64,000 nt of DNA, taken from Adiantum capillus-veneris. Taxonomy: Eukaryota > Streptophyta > Polypodiopsida > Polypodiales > Pteridaceae. Each line of letters begins with the position of its first letter. Position 1 is the first letter of the stretch. The position numbers and the translations under genes were made by a program. Positions 32,212 through 44,099 of this stretch are shown piece after piece. The stretch is taken from the NCBI GenBank assembly GCA_014529385.2, contig CM043959.1, forward strand, positions 55,582,253 to 55,646,252, given 5' to 3'. The notes under the pieces were generated by a model. It did not search any database and was not told the DNA's origin. It was given only the letters and a program-made list of their open reading frames with translations.

Positions 32212-32229
32212 TCCCCGGAAGCGGCGCCA
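32212..32229 (-). other. Primer-binding site of element II (tRNA-Asp type, two mismatches)
   Basis: In sense TGGCGCCGCTTCCGGGGA follows the 5' LTR after one T. The plant tRNA-Asp primer site is TGGCGCCGTTGCCGGGGA, as seen intact in element III. Positions 9 and 11 differ here. Confidence 0.8.
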
Positions 32230-32230
32230 A

Positions 32231-33161
32231 TGTTTTAGGGAAAAACTACTCCCCTGTTCATACTCACGAGCACGACACAGACAACATACTTATCATCCGA
32301 TGACACGACTAACCCGTAGGTGCACATAGGCAATCTTGTTAGCTTGTCAGGCTGAGTCCAATCTACACATACGCACTTTTATGATGCATCAATCACTAAC
32401 CCTGGTAGAATGCAACCCACTCTATCACTAAATGCTCACAACACAGTTTACACGTCCAATGAACTCGGAATCGCATCAAACTTACTAGGCACCATCCTCT
32501 TACTAGGATATACTTACCTATAAGTCTAATCTCACCAGATTTGAACCCTAGTTATCTCGAATACAATCGCGATAGACTAACAGGTCATAATCCAAAAGTG
32601 GGCGAAACTTAAGTTTATGAGTATCTATGTGTAGCTAATCTCTTTCTCATTCCATAAAGCACTTGATTATTGAAAACAGACACCGTTTGTGCTACTTACA
32701 AGCAAAACAAGCTCAAGGAAGGATCGATTGCGATCAACTCAAAACGGTGAATACGTAGCGTGGGCGCGTAGCTCTCGGAGAGACTACTGCGATGGTGTGG
32801 TCGCATCGTGAATCCGGTGAGGGAGAAGCGCGTAGCGAAGAGGATAAGACACACTCACTCTCTCTCTCTCTCTCCCTCCCTCTCAGACTCGTACGACACA
32901 GGATTAATATTCAAAATGTTATTCAAAAATGGTTCTAAGGTGACTTTTATACTTTAGTCACCTTAGCTCAAAAATGTACATGGGGTTCTCTTACTCATTA
33001 TTACAAAGTCGGAACAAATCTGAGTCCTGACTAACTGATTAATCTTTACATAACCCAGACGAATGGATCAAAATGATAAGACATCTTTGACATAAAATGG
33101 GAACTTGATATGCTTTACAAGATGGGCTCATTACAACAGTTGGACCAATGGGGCTCCAACA
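32231..33161 (-). repeat. Element II 5' LTR
   Basis: Sense TGTTGGAGCCCC to CCCTAAAACA, 931 bp, paired with the 3' LTR. Degenerate palindrome core ATCGCGAT at 32,566-32,573. A CT microsatellite near 32,856 is longer than in the other LTR. Confidence 0.95.
32935..32966 (-). promoter_or_regulatory. TATA box in the loop of a perfect inverted repeat (5' LTR)
   Basis: The stems CTAAGGTGAC and GTCACCTTAG enclose a loop read TAAAGTATAAAA in element sense, as in the 3' LTR. This is the copy that would drive full-length transcription leftward. Confidence 0.7.
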
Positions 33162-33166
33162 AACCT
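33162..33166. repeat. Target-site duplication of element II, right copy (AACCT)
   Basis: Exact partner of 14,223-14,227. Confidence 0.93.
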
Positions 33167-35430
33167 ACACTAAAAGAAACTTCAAAGTAGCCTTTTCTTC
33201 CACCATCTTCAAGTCTCAACAATTTGATTTCCATGAATCCAATAACCAAGCTGTTAAAGCTAGACAAAAAACCTCTTTGCTCACTTCACTTCTCCTCGAC
33301 ATTGCTGCATTCCAACCTTCTTGAGGCCTTGATCTAAGAGCCCAAAAATATGAAAAAATCATTTGATACCTTATCGTCCGGTAAAACTGGCTCCAACTTC
33401 AACTCGCAATACCTTGCCAATCTGGACTCTGATTGTCATGCTCTTGAATCCTATCAACTTCATTCAATGCATACCACATTTGAGAACGTGGTTAAAGCCC
33501 AAAAACTCCCAAATGGCACACTCATTGAGGCGGCCAACCTGGCACAAAACTGGCACTTGGGAAACCTTCAATGGGAAATATCTTGGAAACAAATTTAATT
33601 GCCGATCTAAAAGATTGATCTGCTCCACGTGACAAGCACTTCTAGCCCATGCATTCATACCAACTTTGATCTCTCATCTGCAGTCGCCCAATCCGGTACG
33701 GATTTGCAATGCACTCCAAATTCAAGTTGACATAACTTTCACCCCGTAGCTCCGTTTGAGGAGCCGTGTGGACTAGCTTGTAAATAACTTCAAGTACTAC
33801 AGTTTTAGTCCATAAACTTCCAATTTTTAAAACTTCAAATATTTCCACCTTTAGCATTACCAAGATAATTTTCTCCCTTTAAGGCCATATCTGGCATACA
33901 TTTAGTCATTAAGCTAGCTTCTTACCAAGCCCTGATTACTGGTCAATAATCATGTAGACTTGGATTACGCACAATGTCCATTCTTCTACTCTTTTTCTCA
34001 TCATGGAAGCAGAGTTGCAGGATAACGGGGGAAGAATGAGACGTAACAACCCCACATACAAACCTGAGCACTACACAAAGTCCAAATGAGTGTTGCAATG
34101 CATCAAAAGGACCTTCAAGGTATGGGAAATGCAATGATGTGCTCTAGGTCTACAATAGCTGTAATGTCAACAATCGTGATTGCTGCCATCAAGCAACAAA
34201 TCAATGATAGGTTAAACCAGCAGGTTTCCCACCTCTAGAGGGTCATAATGAGGCTATGAACACCTCAAATGGATAACTAAATTGTCCACGAACATCCAAA
34301 GTGACCATGAACTCAGAATCTGCTCTCACATGAAATACAAAACTACACGTGCAGGGTTCCAATATGTTCTCCTTAGCATGGGAAACCAAGCCATATGATT
34401 TTTGTGTAAAAATGCCACACTTGGCACCAATCGTGGAAATTGCCCTTTGCCTCATACAAGAAAAGTGATGATATCAACATATTCTACAGGTGAAGAGGAT
34501 TCTATAGGCACTACATTTCCTCAAAATGGACCAACAAGGACTTTCCACACACAGATTTAGAGGTTTTAGAGTCTAAGAGCCATGAACCTCGCCAAACTAG
34601 GCAAAAATTGTGCAAAATCCACAAGTTTTTGAACCATAAGTTCCACCTAACCACAAGGAACCCATTACCATAGGCAATTAGAGCAAACAGGTGGTCAGAG
34701 TTCAAATTGTCATGAAATATACGTTTTTAGTGCATTTTTTCTAAAAATAGGGAAATTTGCTAGCCCATAGGTCAAAATTTTACAACCCAACCCTCTAGAA
34801 GCTCATGAGTGATCATAGAAAGCTATAGGGAAGGTTTGAACACAAATGAAAAACCATAACTAGGGCTTTCTTAGAAGATAGGACTTTTGACAAGAGAAAA
34901 ATCTAACTTTTTGCCGAACTAGCAATCCAAATTAACCATGCAAGGTGGCAGTGGACTCTACACACCAAGAGAAATCAGATGGTACCACTCTTTCTAAGAA
35001 TGGACACATTGGACAACAACCATGGTTGTTGCCACTTGACATAAAAAGGGTACTCTGAGCTAGGTGAAATGATAGATATAGCATGTTGCCAATCTAGAGG
35101 ACCCACTTGAAGAGAAGATCACAAAAATGGAATGAGAAAGACAGGTCAAAAGTCAAAATTCCAACTTGACTCCAGGAGACCAAGTCAGAAAGAGTCCAAA
35201 TCCTTTTTGGACCTAATTTGAGGTTTTAGGTATCCAAATTGATCATACACAACATGGGTGGGATCAAGGAGAGATGAATATACCAAATAGGTGAAAAATT
35301 TCCAGTTTCATCTACAATCAACTCTCCTATCAACAATGATTTTACCAACACCATACCTAGAAATCACATCTTCGAGCAAGAACTTGCATACTAAACTGGT
35401 AGCTTTGGTACGCAAATATCAATCTTCAAC
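33167..35430. other. Element IV 3' region, no recognisable gene
   Basis: Only short frames on both strands, none with a motif I recognise. It lies downstream (in element IV sense) of the integrase remnant and upstream of the left LTR once element II is removed. Confidence 0.5.
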
Positions 35431-36486
35431 CTAGTTAGTAAGATCTTCTCTGGCAAGAACAATGTACTTCAGTTTCCAAACACATACTAGCATTGTAATC
35501 AGGTCCACCACCCACTTGTAGTGCATAGCCAGTGGATAAGTGGGATGAAATCCATCTTGATGTTGCACATTAGAATATTGTTGGCATTTTAAGCAAGTCT
35601 CCACAAATTGAGCCACATCTTTATACATACCTTTTCACCAGCATTGGTCCTTGATCTTGACAAAGGTTTCCCATACTCCTTTGTGTCTAGCTCGTAAGCT
35701 CTCATGAAACTCTTTTATCACCTATTGTTGAATTGCTTTGCCGCAAAAAACCCATAGCGCTGCCCCTCCTAGATGCTTTGGCTACTTCCATAGATACTCA
35801 TCCATTATAATAGCCGTAGGCCTTTTTTGAATCCTCTAATATATTTTTCACTCCATCCTTCTTGCCTGGTTAGAGTGCTAAGGTAGCGGCCAAAGGCCAC
35901 TCTCCCTCATAGAACTCTGCATAAAATACTTCGAAAACATGAGAAATAGTACCACAATTTTCATGCAAATAAGAATAGGTGTAGAGCTTCAAACCAACAT
36001 CATCAATTATGGTAAGCATCTCTTCTTCATCTTCAAACCTGGACGTCAATAACATATCCACAATAGAATTATCTCAACTTGCAATATGACAAAATGCAGG
36101 GTTAAGAGACTTAATATAAGCTATCCATCATAGCATGGCAATATAGGGGGTAGAGAAATTTGCAATCATCTTATCACTGGCAAGAAATCTATCTCTACGA
36201 TGGGTGAAGCTCCAATAAAATATTGTTTGTCAGACCTTAGTGAAGTAGCAACATCCCAAAGTTCTCTCTTAACCTGTGGATAACCTCATTGACAAGCATT
36301 GAGCACCGTTGCTCCAAATAAAACTCCATACATGTGTCCTTTTGCATCATCTTGACCTATAGCACACCCAATACCTGTCGGGCTAGTGTCAATTGTTAAG
36401 ATCACTGGTCTTCCACATTTGTAGTCGACTTTCCTCAAGGTCGGAGCCTTGAGAAGCATCTTTTTTAGTTTACTGATAGCATTCAT
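35431..36486 (-). pseudogene. Element IV RNase H and integrase remnants
   Basis: RNase H: PVILTIDTSPTGIGCAIGQD at about 36,330-36,420. A linker frame at 35,870-36,061 follows. Integrase: the zinc-unit tail FVETCLKCQQYSNV and the core start WVVDLITMLVCV with YIVLAREDLTN at 35,431-35,628. The W-x-V/M-D-L-I/V-x-M and LAREDLTNW phrases resemble a chromovirus-type clade different from elements I-III. Stops and frameshifts throughout. Confidence 0.75.
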
Positions 36487-36575
36487 GGAACTTCTTTTTT
36501 AGTTTACTGATAGCATTCATGGAACTTCTTCACAGACAAATCTTTTGCCTTTCCTTAGCAATGGATAAAGCACCT

Positions 36576-36971
36576 CTACAACATGAGCAGTACTTGTGGC
36601 AACAAAATAAGGTGGAATACACATGCACCCAAAAACCGACGAACTTCAGTAACTGAAGAGCATGTTTCCTTCATCTTTTGGATAGCTTCAAATTTAGCTA
36701 GACTTGGCCTTCTACTCTCTGGACTGCACATATGCCCCACAAGTAAAACCTCTTTAGCACCAAAAGTTGATTTTTTCCCTGAAAGTGTTAAGTTAACTTC
36801 TTCAAGCCTCGATAAAATAGCATCATAAGCAACAATATGTTGAGCAACAAACCACCGGCACCCCCTTTGGTCTTTTACTTCATCTTTGGACCCTTCTTCA
36901 CATCCTTTAACTGGTAGATCATCAATGAAAGGCATAGTAACATGAGTAATAAAGTCCCTTAATACCTTCAA
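36576..36971 (-). pseudogene. Element IV reverse transcriptase remnant
   Basis: The frame holds MPFIDDLPVKGCEE, where FIDD takes the place of YxDD. Typical thumb sequence follows: RLEEVNLTLSGKKSTFGAKE, VLLVGHMCSPESRRPS, EVRRFLGACVF. The fingers are lost or scrambled upstream (36,980-37,650). Confidence 0.8.
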
Positions 36972-37659
36972 TTCATTACGTTCATCATATGAGCTACATA
37001 ATTAGTAGCACCCTATGGAAGATTGCACATCCTTACCAAACAAGAGGAGTGCGCATGGTTGTCATAAAATCTAATATCTAACCAACCCATATGATTTTCT
37101 CATATTAAACTAATCATTTAATGTGGGAGAATAAACGGGAACAAGGGTTAGAATATAGACATGTGGTTATGAATCTGTCTCAACACGGGGCCAAATGAGA
37201 GAATCTGGAATGTTAAAGAGCAATGCTACCGAATGGAGCTTAAAGAAAGTAGGGTTAGCTTCATTAAAGACCTCCAAAAGTTAGTGTTCAAAATCCTTTG
37301 ACCTTAGGCAAGCTAAGGCTGACCTTGAGGAGGTGGGAATCCTACCCAAGCATGAGGTGCTTGTTGGCTTGCTAAGTGTTAGTGGGAACCTTACCCAAAA
37401 GCTTGAGGTGTTTCTCACATGCTTAAATGAATAAGGTTCTTGAAGTATTCAATTCAAAAACAACTCTCAAGAGGCATCAACGTTTCCATGCTTGATTGAC
37501 TAAGTCCTTGAAGTATTCAATTCAACCAAATGACTTAATAAGCATAAGAGACACATGTTCAAATGATCCTCCACATGTGGCCCTCATGATGTGCTTGAAT
37601 GCTATTGGATAGGTTTTAAAGGTCTCAAATAAGAATTTATATACATAAAAATAAATAAT

Positions 37660-38159
37660 TAAGTTCTTTCTCTCATTGAACACTACTTTACCAAGGATGA
37701 ACGGTCAAATTTCTTAGCAAATTCTTGTAGCAACTCTTGTGCATATAAAATTTTATTCTTCTTCTGCACCCTCTTCATGAAGCTTTGTCTGGTTACCCTC
37801 TGTGAATCTTCAAGAAAATGTTCCTTATGTATTGCCTTCTTGAACTCTTGCAAATCCGATACATGAGACTCTTAAATGCCTTTAATCCAAGCCCTAAGTT
37901 CAGGCACTGCAATTAAATGAAACCCATCTATCACATTCTAATAATCAATTCCATTATCTTCCATAGCATGCTCATAGGTGCTACATAGCTTACTAATATA
38001 TTGTCCTTCAAATAGTTGCAGTTTATTTGTAATCGTCTACCGAGCTTTACAAATCTGCTCCAACAAGTTGTATTGTTGTTGGGCAGCCTGTTGTTGTTGC
38101 ATGTAAGCTGCAAACTGCTGCATCCTCTGTTGCCCGGCTGCCTCGTGCAGTGTAGACAT
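37660..38159 (-). pseudogene. Element IV Gag N-terminal remnant
   Basis: From ATG at 38,159 the translation is glutamine-rich (RMQQFAAYMQQQQAAQQQY). It continues past a TAG into KLQLFEGQYISKLCSTYEHA and PELRAWI. The position directly downstream of the LTR and primer-site region supports Gag. Heavily decayed. Confidence 0.55.
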
Positions 38160-38194
38160 CTTACTTCAAAAAAATTATCCCACTCCGGCTCAAT

Positions 38195-38215
38195 TTCACG
38201 TCGAGTTCACCAAGT
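38195..38215 (-). other. Candidate primer-binding site of element IV
   Basis: In sense the LTR end CCAACA is followed by A, CT and TTGGTGAACTCGACG. TGG at this place fits a primer site, but I cannot match it to a specific tRNA. Confidence 0.35.
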
Positions 38216-38857
38216 TGTTGGGGGTTATGAGTTTTAAAAGGCAAGCCAGTCAGCACCATGCTGCTAGTTGTGGAAAAATAGAGAGAGAAAAGATGCTCGT
38301 CTGAATGATACTTAGAAATGCAAACAAAGCACAAGAACAATTGAACTTGAAATCAGAGATGAAAATTGATGCTCGATTGCCAAGGTGATGCCATTAACAA
38401 CATTGCTAATTGATTAACTACAAATTAAGGAGTTTAAGATCCTTTACAAAGGGTTTAAGCCCAATTGCTCTTGCATAAAATTAATTCAAACGTCCGGTGA
38501 CGATGAAAGAGCACCCCACCAATAAGAAGGAGCTTGCGATGCTCTTGATCTTATTGCTCTCCACTATTGGAATTGCCAAGAACTCCTGCTTTGTCCTCAA
38601 TTGGTCTCCAAAATGCTACCAAAAACTCTCTCTTGATCTTCCTCTTTGATTGCAAAAAACTTGAACTCTACCTTGCTTGATTGTGCAGCTCCAAAAAAAA
38701 AATCCCTTGCATGTGCAGCACCACGGATTGTGGGAGGCCCAAGCAGTAGCATGTGTGCTACTGGTGGGAGCCCCCCCCCCCCCCCCCCCCCCCCCTCTTA
38801 TCCTCAAAAGAAATGGGCCCCTTTAAGGACGCGTAAGAAAGTACCCCTACCACGTCG
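38216..38857 (-). repeat. Right LTR copy of element IV
   Basis: Begins TGTTGGGGGTTATG and matches 13,240-13,964 to CTACCACGT. It contains a 25-C run (38,771-38,795). A TATATA at 38,903-38,908 just beyond suggests the true LTR extends further right than the shared block. Confidence 0.7.
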
Positions 38858-40147
38858 GAGAGGGGGAATGGGGAGCACACCCGACACACAAACAATTGCC
38901 CCTATATAGCCCAGGGTATTCACAACACCCCTGTTCCCTCAAAAACACCTTCAAAATAAATAGTTTTCACTAGCAGGGCCTTGCCTGCACTTCACCCAAT
39001 GCTCCTAATGCTAAGAAGATCACCCACCCACATGCACATACCACTGCGACTGATCTCGACCCTCTCAACCCAAGCAAATCCTCTTACTCACTATCTCTGT
39101 GCACACACCTACGTCGTCGGCTTGGGGGGGCAGACACTTCCACACTGCCGACACCACACGACAAGAACAAGATCCAGAGAAAGAGAAAGGGGGAAGGGGA
39201 AATCAACACTTGATAAGGGAAAAGTGGGTTTGATCTTGCTTCAAAAAACTGATTACAACCTTCAACACACCATGGCCACGGCTATTCCCCAAGAAAAACT
39301 CTTTCACTACCCAGGCACAACCCTCTGTGTAGGGAGCTCCCAAAAAAACTCGCCGCTATTGGACAGACGCTTCCCTTGATCCAAAACCACCAATCAACTC
39401 TTCAACTACAATCATCCTTCTCCATTCGCCCCTATGAGGAATCACCTTGGCGAACTTTTTTGGCTACTTTACTTCCAAACCGCTACGCGGCACTCCACCA
39501 CCTGATGTAGCTTCAACAATTTTCCTCGTGCCGCTTTGACCGCCGCTTGCACGGGTCGCTTCCTCTTGGTAGCCTTCATTGGCTCCTTCCTGTGAAGAGT
39601 GCTTGCTCTTTTGAGCTACTTCACCGACAACCCGTGCCGGCTTTGACCGCCGATCGCGAGCGCACGAAGCTTTTCCCTTCCTTTTTCTCAATTCTCCTTC
39701 CTTGCCAAAAGAAAATCTCCTCTGCTCTTTTTCGAAAACCCGCTCCCCTTCTTCTTTTTCACTTCACCTCCTAACCTCAACAAGGGAAAAAAAGCTTTCT
39801 ATTTTATTTATGTTTTTGCAAAACTCACAATTGTGAGTGAATAATATTGATCATCCCAAAAAATCACAAGGTCTTGCCATGCTCGTGTTGAGCCATGACA
39901 TCATCCAGGGACCATAGTTACATCGGCTATATGGGCAACCACCCCTAATGAACCGCCCCCCTATCTTTGATACACAAGGTCAATTATCATGTTCTTTTGA
40001 GATCTTCTTTTTACTTATGGCCAAAGTTTTCCCCCTTCCTAGGCATTCCATCGCGGCTGACAACAAGGCACCAGTAGTCCTAGACCAATCCTCTGAGTTT
40101 TGCTTGTGCCCGAGCGTCCACATTAGCACTTTTCTTTCGTGTATAAT
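38858..40147. other. No gene recognised; LINE 3' flank
   Basis: Includes a possible U3 continuation of the element IV LTR on the left. From about 39,880 it holds the 3' non-coding part of the LINE. I found no poly(A) tract or target duplication to set the LINE's end. Confidence 0.45.
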
Positions 40148-41364
40148 TTATACAAATCTTGCCACCTTAGAACCACTTTCAAACACATGGCGGTTCCTTG
40201 TCTGCCATACATTATATAAGAAGACGTATTTGACAATTTGAGGTGCTGATGAGGAGGGTAGGACTACCTGAATTCTTACCTCCAAGGAATAGATCAGTCT
40301 TATAAAACCAGTTTTCCATGTTCTTTGGACCCACTTGCATATTTTCCCTACGAGGTCTTTGATAGTTGGGCATTCCATGAAAAGGTGGGCAAGATCTTCA
40401 CTAGCCAACCTGCACCCCAAGCATCGATTTGATCCAATCCCTCTCTCCTGAATCTTCACCCCCATCGGTAGAGCCCCCCAAATGACCTTCCATAAAAATA
40501 CCTTCATGTGCTGCGGAACCTTTGGCTTCCATATGTTCTCCATTACTTGCTCCCACCTTTCCTCCGACCATTGTTTTTTACATATCTTGTTAAGGGGGCT
40601 ATACTAATTCTTCTTATGCATCATTGTATGATAAATGCCTTTAGAATGTGGTTTCCATAGGAGACTGCTTCCGAGCCATTTCAAGGCATTCCAATCAAAC
40701 TCTGAATCACAAATTGGCATCACTATATTGTCAAGCTCTTTCATCACTTTGTTGACAAGCAAGACCTCCAAGATATTAGGTTGGTATTGGGTAACCAAAA
40801 TGTCAAAGGTTTTCCACCTATTATAGTCATCGTCGCAAAAGTGCCCAAGTCAATTCAGACCCTTATTATTCAGCTTCCTGGTTGTTTCTACCCAATAGGG
40901 ATTTTGTGGCAGATCTACAACTTTGGAGAGCCAGGGGGACCAATGTAGAATGGAGTTCTTGAAGTATCTAGTTCCTTCCCCCACTTTAAGACTCCTATTG
41001 CTCTATTGAATTTTCTTACCAATTCTCCTGAGCTGCCCTCGAGCCTTAGGGTAGACCACTTCGGGGCTAATAGTTTGTCATGAACCTCTACCCCTCTCCA
41101 CTTTCCACCTTTCGAGCCAATTTTAGTTGCTTCTATCATATCTCTAATCATGACAGTCCAGTCTTGATCCTGTTTAGCCAAGGAAACAACAAATTTGGCA
41201 CAACAAGCTTCTACATGGGCCACAGGGTTGCGAACTCCGAGGCCTCCTTGATTCACCGGCCGAGCAATTGATATCCAATAGACCCATTGCCATGGACTGG
41301 AGGATTTTGTGTTTTTTTCCACAAAAACCTTTTTACTGGTTTTAAGAACTCTTTCCAGTGACAC
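40148..41364 (-). pseudogene. LINE ORF2 C-terminal part with RVT zinc-binding domain
   Basis: IARPVNQGGLGVRNPVAH (41,230-41,290) is the common post-RT block. At 40,148-40,543 the frame has WKPKVPQHMKVFLWKVIWGA and CLGCRLASEDLAHLFMEC, the zf-RVT signature of plant LINE ORF2 proteins. Confidence 0.85.
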
Positions 41365-42514
41365 TTAGCCATCTTGAGAAGCGGGCTAGTGAAGGCAATA
41401 TAAGGGATCATAAAGGCATTAATCACTTTTATCCGACTTGGGAATGGGAGAAGAGCATACTCCCACCTACTCATTTCTGGTTTGATTTTCTCAAGCACCC
41501 ACTCAAATCTTTGCTTGTGAGTTACGTCCACCCCCAAGGGGGCTCCCAGATGTCTGAAGATATTCCCTTTCGTGAACATCTCCCCCGACCAGTCAAAAGG
41601 GTCAAATGGGTCATTTTCTGATAGGGCTATCAACCTTGACTTCTCTATATTGCATTGGGACCCCGAAGATACTGAGAATATTTGTACAATATCCAAAGCT
41701 TTCCTGATGACTTGGGGGCACGCCTTCAAAAAGAGGAGAGAATTGTCTGCAAATAGTTTTGCTAGTAGTTGGCTATTTCCTAGTAAATCCGGCCTTGCAA
41801 CTCCCCTCGTTCTGCACTAGCTTCAAGCGTTGTGATTAAAGAATGTGATCCTATGGCAAAAAGCAAGGGGGCCATAGGGAATCCTTAATAGACCTTTAAC
41901 CTCAAAAGAGCCCACAATTCTATCGTTAAATAGGAGCTCTAACTGGCTTCTAGCCCCCCGTACACGTACCAGATGACATAGGCGAGGCCCAAAGCCCAAA
42001 GCTTTCATGAAGGCTTCTATATATGTCCATGTTATTCTATCATAAGCCTTATCAAGGTCCAACTGCAGCAAAATGCACTCTTGCTTTGTAAAAGTTGCAT
42101 ATTCAATGCCCACCATTGTTGCCAAGATGTTATCATAAATGGACCTTCCTTTGATGAACCCATGTTGAGGGGGAGAGATGACCTTGGTTAGTAGGGGGGC
42201 TAGTCTGAGGGCTACTGCTTTATAATTTTTTAGGCCACCGACATCATTGTTATAGGGCGCCAATGTTTGAGTTGAGAACAACAAATCTATTTTGGGATGG
42301 GTTTGATAAGCCCTCTCTTAACACTTATCTCCAACGACCCTTCGACAATGGCTTTATGGGACTGGGACCTTAAGAACCTTGTGATTGGGACCTTGAGATC
42401 ATCCCAAAATTCTCTAAAGAATTCCATCGTCATCCCATACCAACTAGGGGACTTTTCCTTGCCAAGGGCTTGCAATGCTAGTGAACAATCATCTTCCAAA
42501 AATGCCCCTTCCAA
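41253..42514 (-). pseudogene. LINE reverse transcriptase
   Basis: Conserved RT blocks appear in order: KSPSWYGMTMEFFREFW, QHGFIKGRSIYDNIL, LQLDLDKAYDRITW, ALGFGPRLCHL and RIPYGPLAF. The catalytic box reads FADN at 41,742-41,753 instead of YADD, removing the second catalytic Asp. CNIEKSRLIAL and HLGAPLGVDVTHKQRFEWVL follow. Dead. Confidence 0.85.
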
Positions 42515-43330
42515 GCTATTAGATTCTAAGTGGGGAATCTTCTTCTTGACACTCTAAAGTAAGGTCCCTCTGGATTCTTCCACTTCCTGGGACTGGATCT
42601 CTGGCCGTCCAATGATTTGACTAATATAACTCAACATCAGACCAACCATCTTATCTTGGTTATGAACTTCTATCCCTTTCTCATCATAGAGCGAGCGAAC
42701 GTGGCCCCGGGTCTTCTTGATTTTTAAGGCCCTAAAAAACTGAGCTTGATTAGAGGCTTCAGGTTGTAGGAAAGTCTCCCTGGAGAGAAGCCTTTCCTTT
42801 CTGATATCTTCTAGCTACGCATTAGCAAGGTTAGATTTTCCTTTGAGCCATCGTTTGTGCTCCTCCTCAGTAGCAAGCCCCTTGGCCTTTACGGAGGTAA
42901 GCAATTGTACCTCCACTGTAAGATGCATAAGGTGCACCTCCCTAGATTTTTTTATTTTGGGGCCCAAACTTTTGATTGCTTTTTGGATGCTCCGGTCAAA
43001 TAGGTTCCACGCATTGTGTTTGTTGAGGTCGACATCTTTTTTGAGCTTACCCAATGCCTTATTGGTTAGATTCCTGAAAAGAGGGTCTTTGAATAGGTGT
43101 GCCCCTATTACTTATAGTTTTTCCCCACCTCTTGGGGTCTGCTCCTCCCCTTTATTATTCTTGAAATGTATGTGTAGAGGTATGTGATCCGAAAGGCTTT
43201 TTGTTGGGACTACCTTCATCTCCATCAGCATCAGTATCCAATCAACTTGGTGTGAGCAATAACATCTGTCTAGCCTAGAGGCAGTGCGGGCATACTAGAG
43301 ACTTGTGTAGGTGAAACCAGGTGTGCTATT

Positions 43331-43870
43331 CCACGAGCTGACTTCCCATTAGTCAATCATCGCCCACTTTTTGCACAAACTTTGCCATTTAGTCCTTTCC
43401 GAGCTAGCCAACATACTGGAGGATCCTGTTCTATCCTTGCTCTTTTCTACCATATTGAAGTTGCCAACCAACAACCACTCACCTCCAATAGGAGTATCTC
43501 TAAGATGCATCTCATAATTTAGCTCTTTATTTTGCATTGCAAGGGCCGTACACATTCACAATGGTGAAGGGATGCCCTTTCCATCTGATTCTAATCCCCA
43601 AGGTTCTGTCGGATGGGTGGTTTAGAACCAACTTCGGCTCCAATTCCTTGTCCGCAATGCTGAGGACGCCACTGAAATCGTTACTTCCTTCTCCATAGAA
43701 TACAAGTTTCTTTCCTAGCACCTGCTTTCTCTTGCTATGAGTATCTAAGTGGTGTTCCTGGATGGCCCAGCAGTTGATTGCCTTCTCCTTTTTTTTCCTC
43801 CCAGAATAGCATACTCTTCTTATGGATTTTCAACCCCTTTACATTCCAAGATTGGATAGTGAGATACTCC
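43331..43870 (-). pseudogene. LINE endonuclease domain
   Basis: IQSWNVKGLKIHKKSMLFW (43,800-43,860) is the usual start of the apurinic-type endonuclease. Then HPFTIVNVYGPCNAK (about 43,530-43,570) and GGEWLLVGNFNMVEKSKDRT (about 43,430-43,480) follow, with N in place of the second Asp of the common GDFN motif. Several frame changes. Confidence 0.8.
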
Positions 43871-44099
43871 ATCATTAATGAGGGAGTCATTGGGATAGAG
43901 GAATGAACTCTTCAGCATCTGAATCATGCCCCCCCCCCCTCCTTGGTCTGAGGAGAATCCGGGGGTTCCAAGGCAGGGGATTTCTTTTCTTGCAGTGTTG
44001 CAAATGGATTTTGGAGTGGGACAGTGAAGCCCCCTCCTTTCAAAAGGGTGGAGGATGGAGCAAATCCTTTAACCTCAAGTATTCTCACAACTTAACAAT
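43871..44099. other. Junction between LINE and element III tail
   Basis: Contains a 13-C run near 43,930. No motif. The break that separates the permuted halves of element III lies here or slightly to the right. Confidence 0.5.

Larger units (their letters stand above)
14228..33161 (-). mobile_element. Element II: complete 18.9-kb Ty3/gypsy LTR retrotransposon
   Basis: Two LTRs of about 930 bp, exact 5-bp target duplications, a tRNA-Asp-type primer site and a polypurine tract define the element on the minus strand. Gene order in sense is gag, protease, RT, RNase H, zinc unit 1, zinc unit 2 plus integrase, second retropepsin-like domain, spacer, additional ORF. The LTRs differ by roughly 25-30 substitutions by eye (about 97% identity), mostly transitions. 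The frames are nearly continuous, interrupted by a few stop codons and one frameshift in integrase. Integrase order and lack of a chromodomain place it among non-chromovirus gypsy elements, near the Tat/Athila group in layout. Confidence 0.95.
40148..43870 (-). mobile_element. Degenerate LINE (L1-like), ORF2 region
   Basis: In sense order (right to left) there are endonuclease, reverse transcriptase and RVT-type zinc-binding pieces of one plant LINE ORF2, in several frames with stops. No ORF1, 5' UTR or poly(A) tail was recognised. It abuts the tail gene of element III at about 43.9 kb. Confidence 0.85.

Noticed and set aside
38646-38909. Proline-run protein
   Set aside because: The proline run is a poly-C tract in an LTR.
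39464-39691. Basic minus-strand protein near 39.5 kb
   Set aside because: Short, no motif, no homologous copy in the window; treated as chance.
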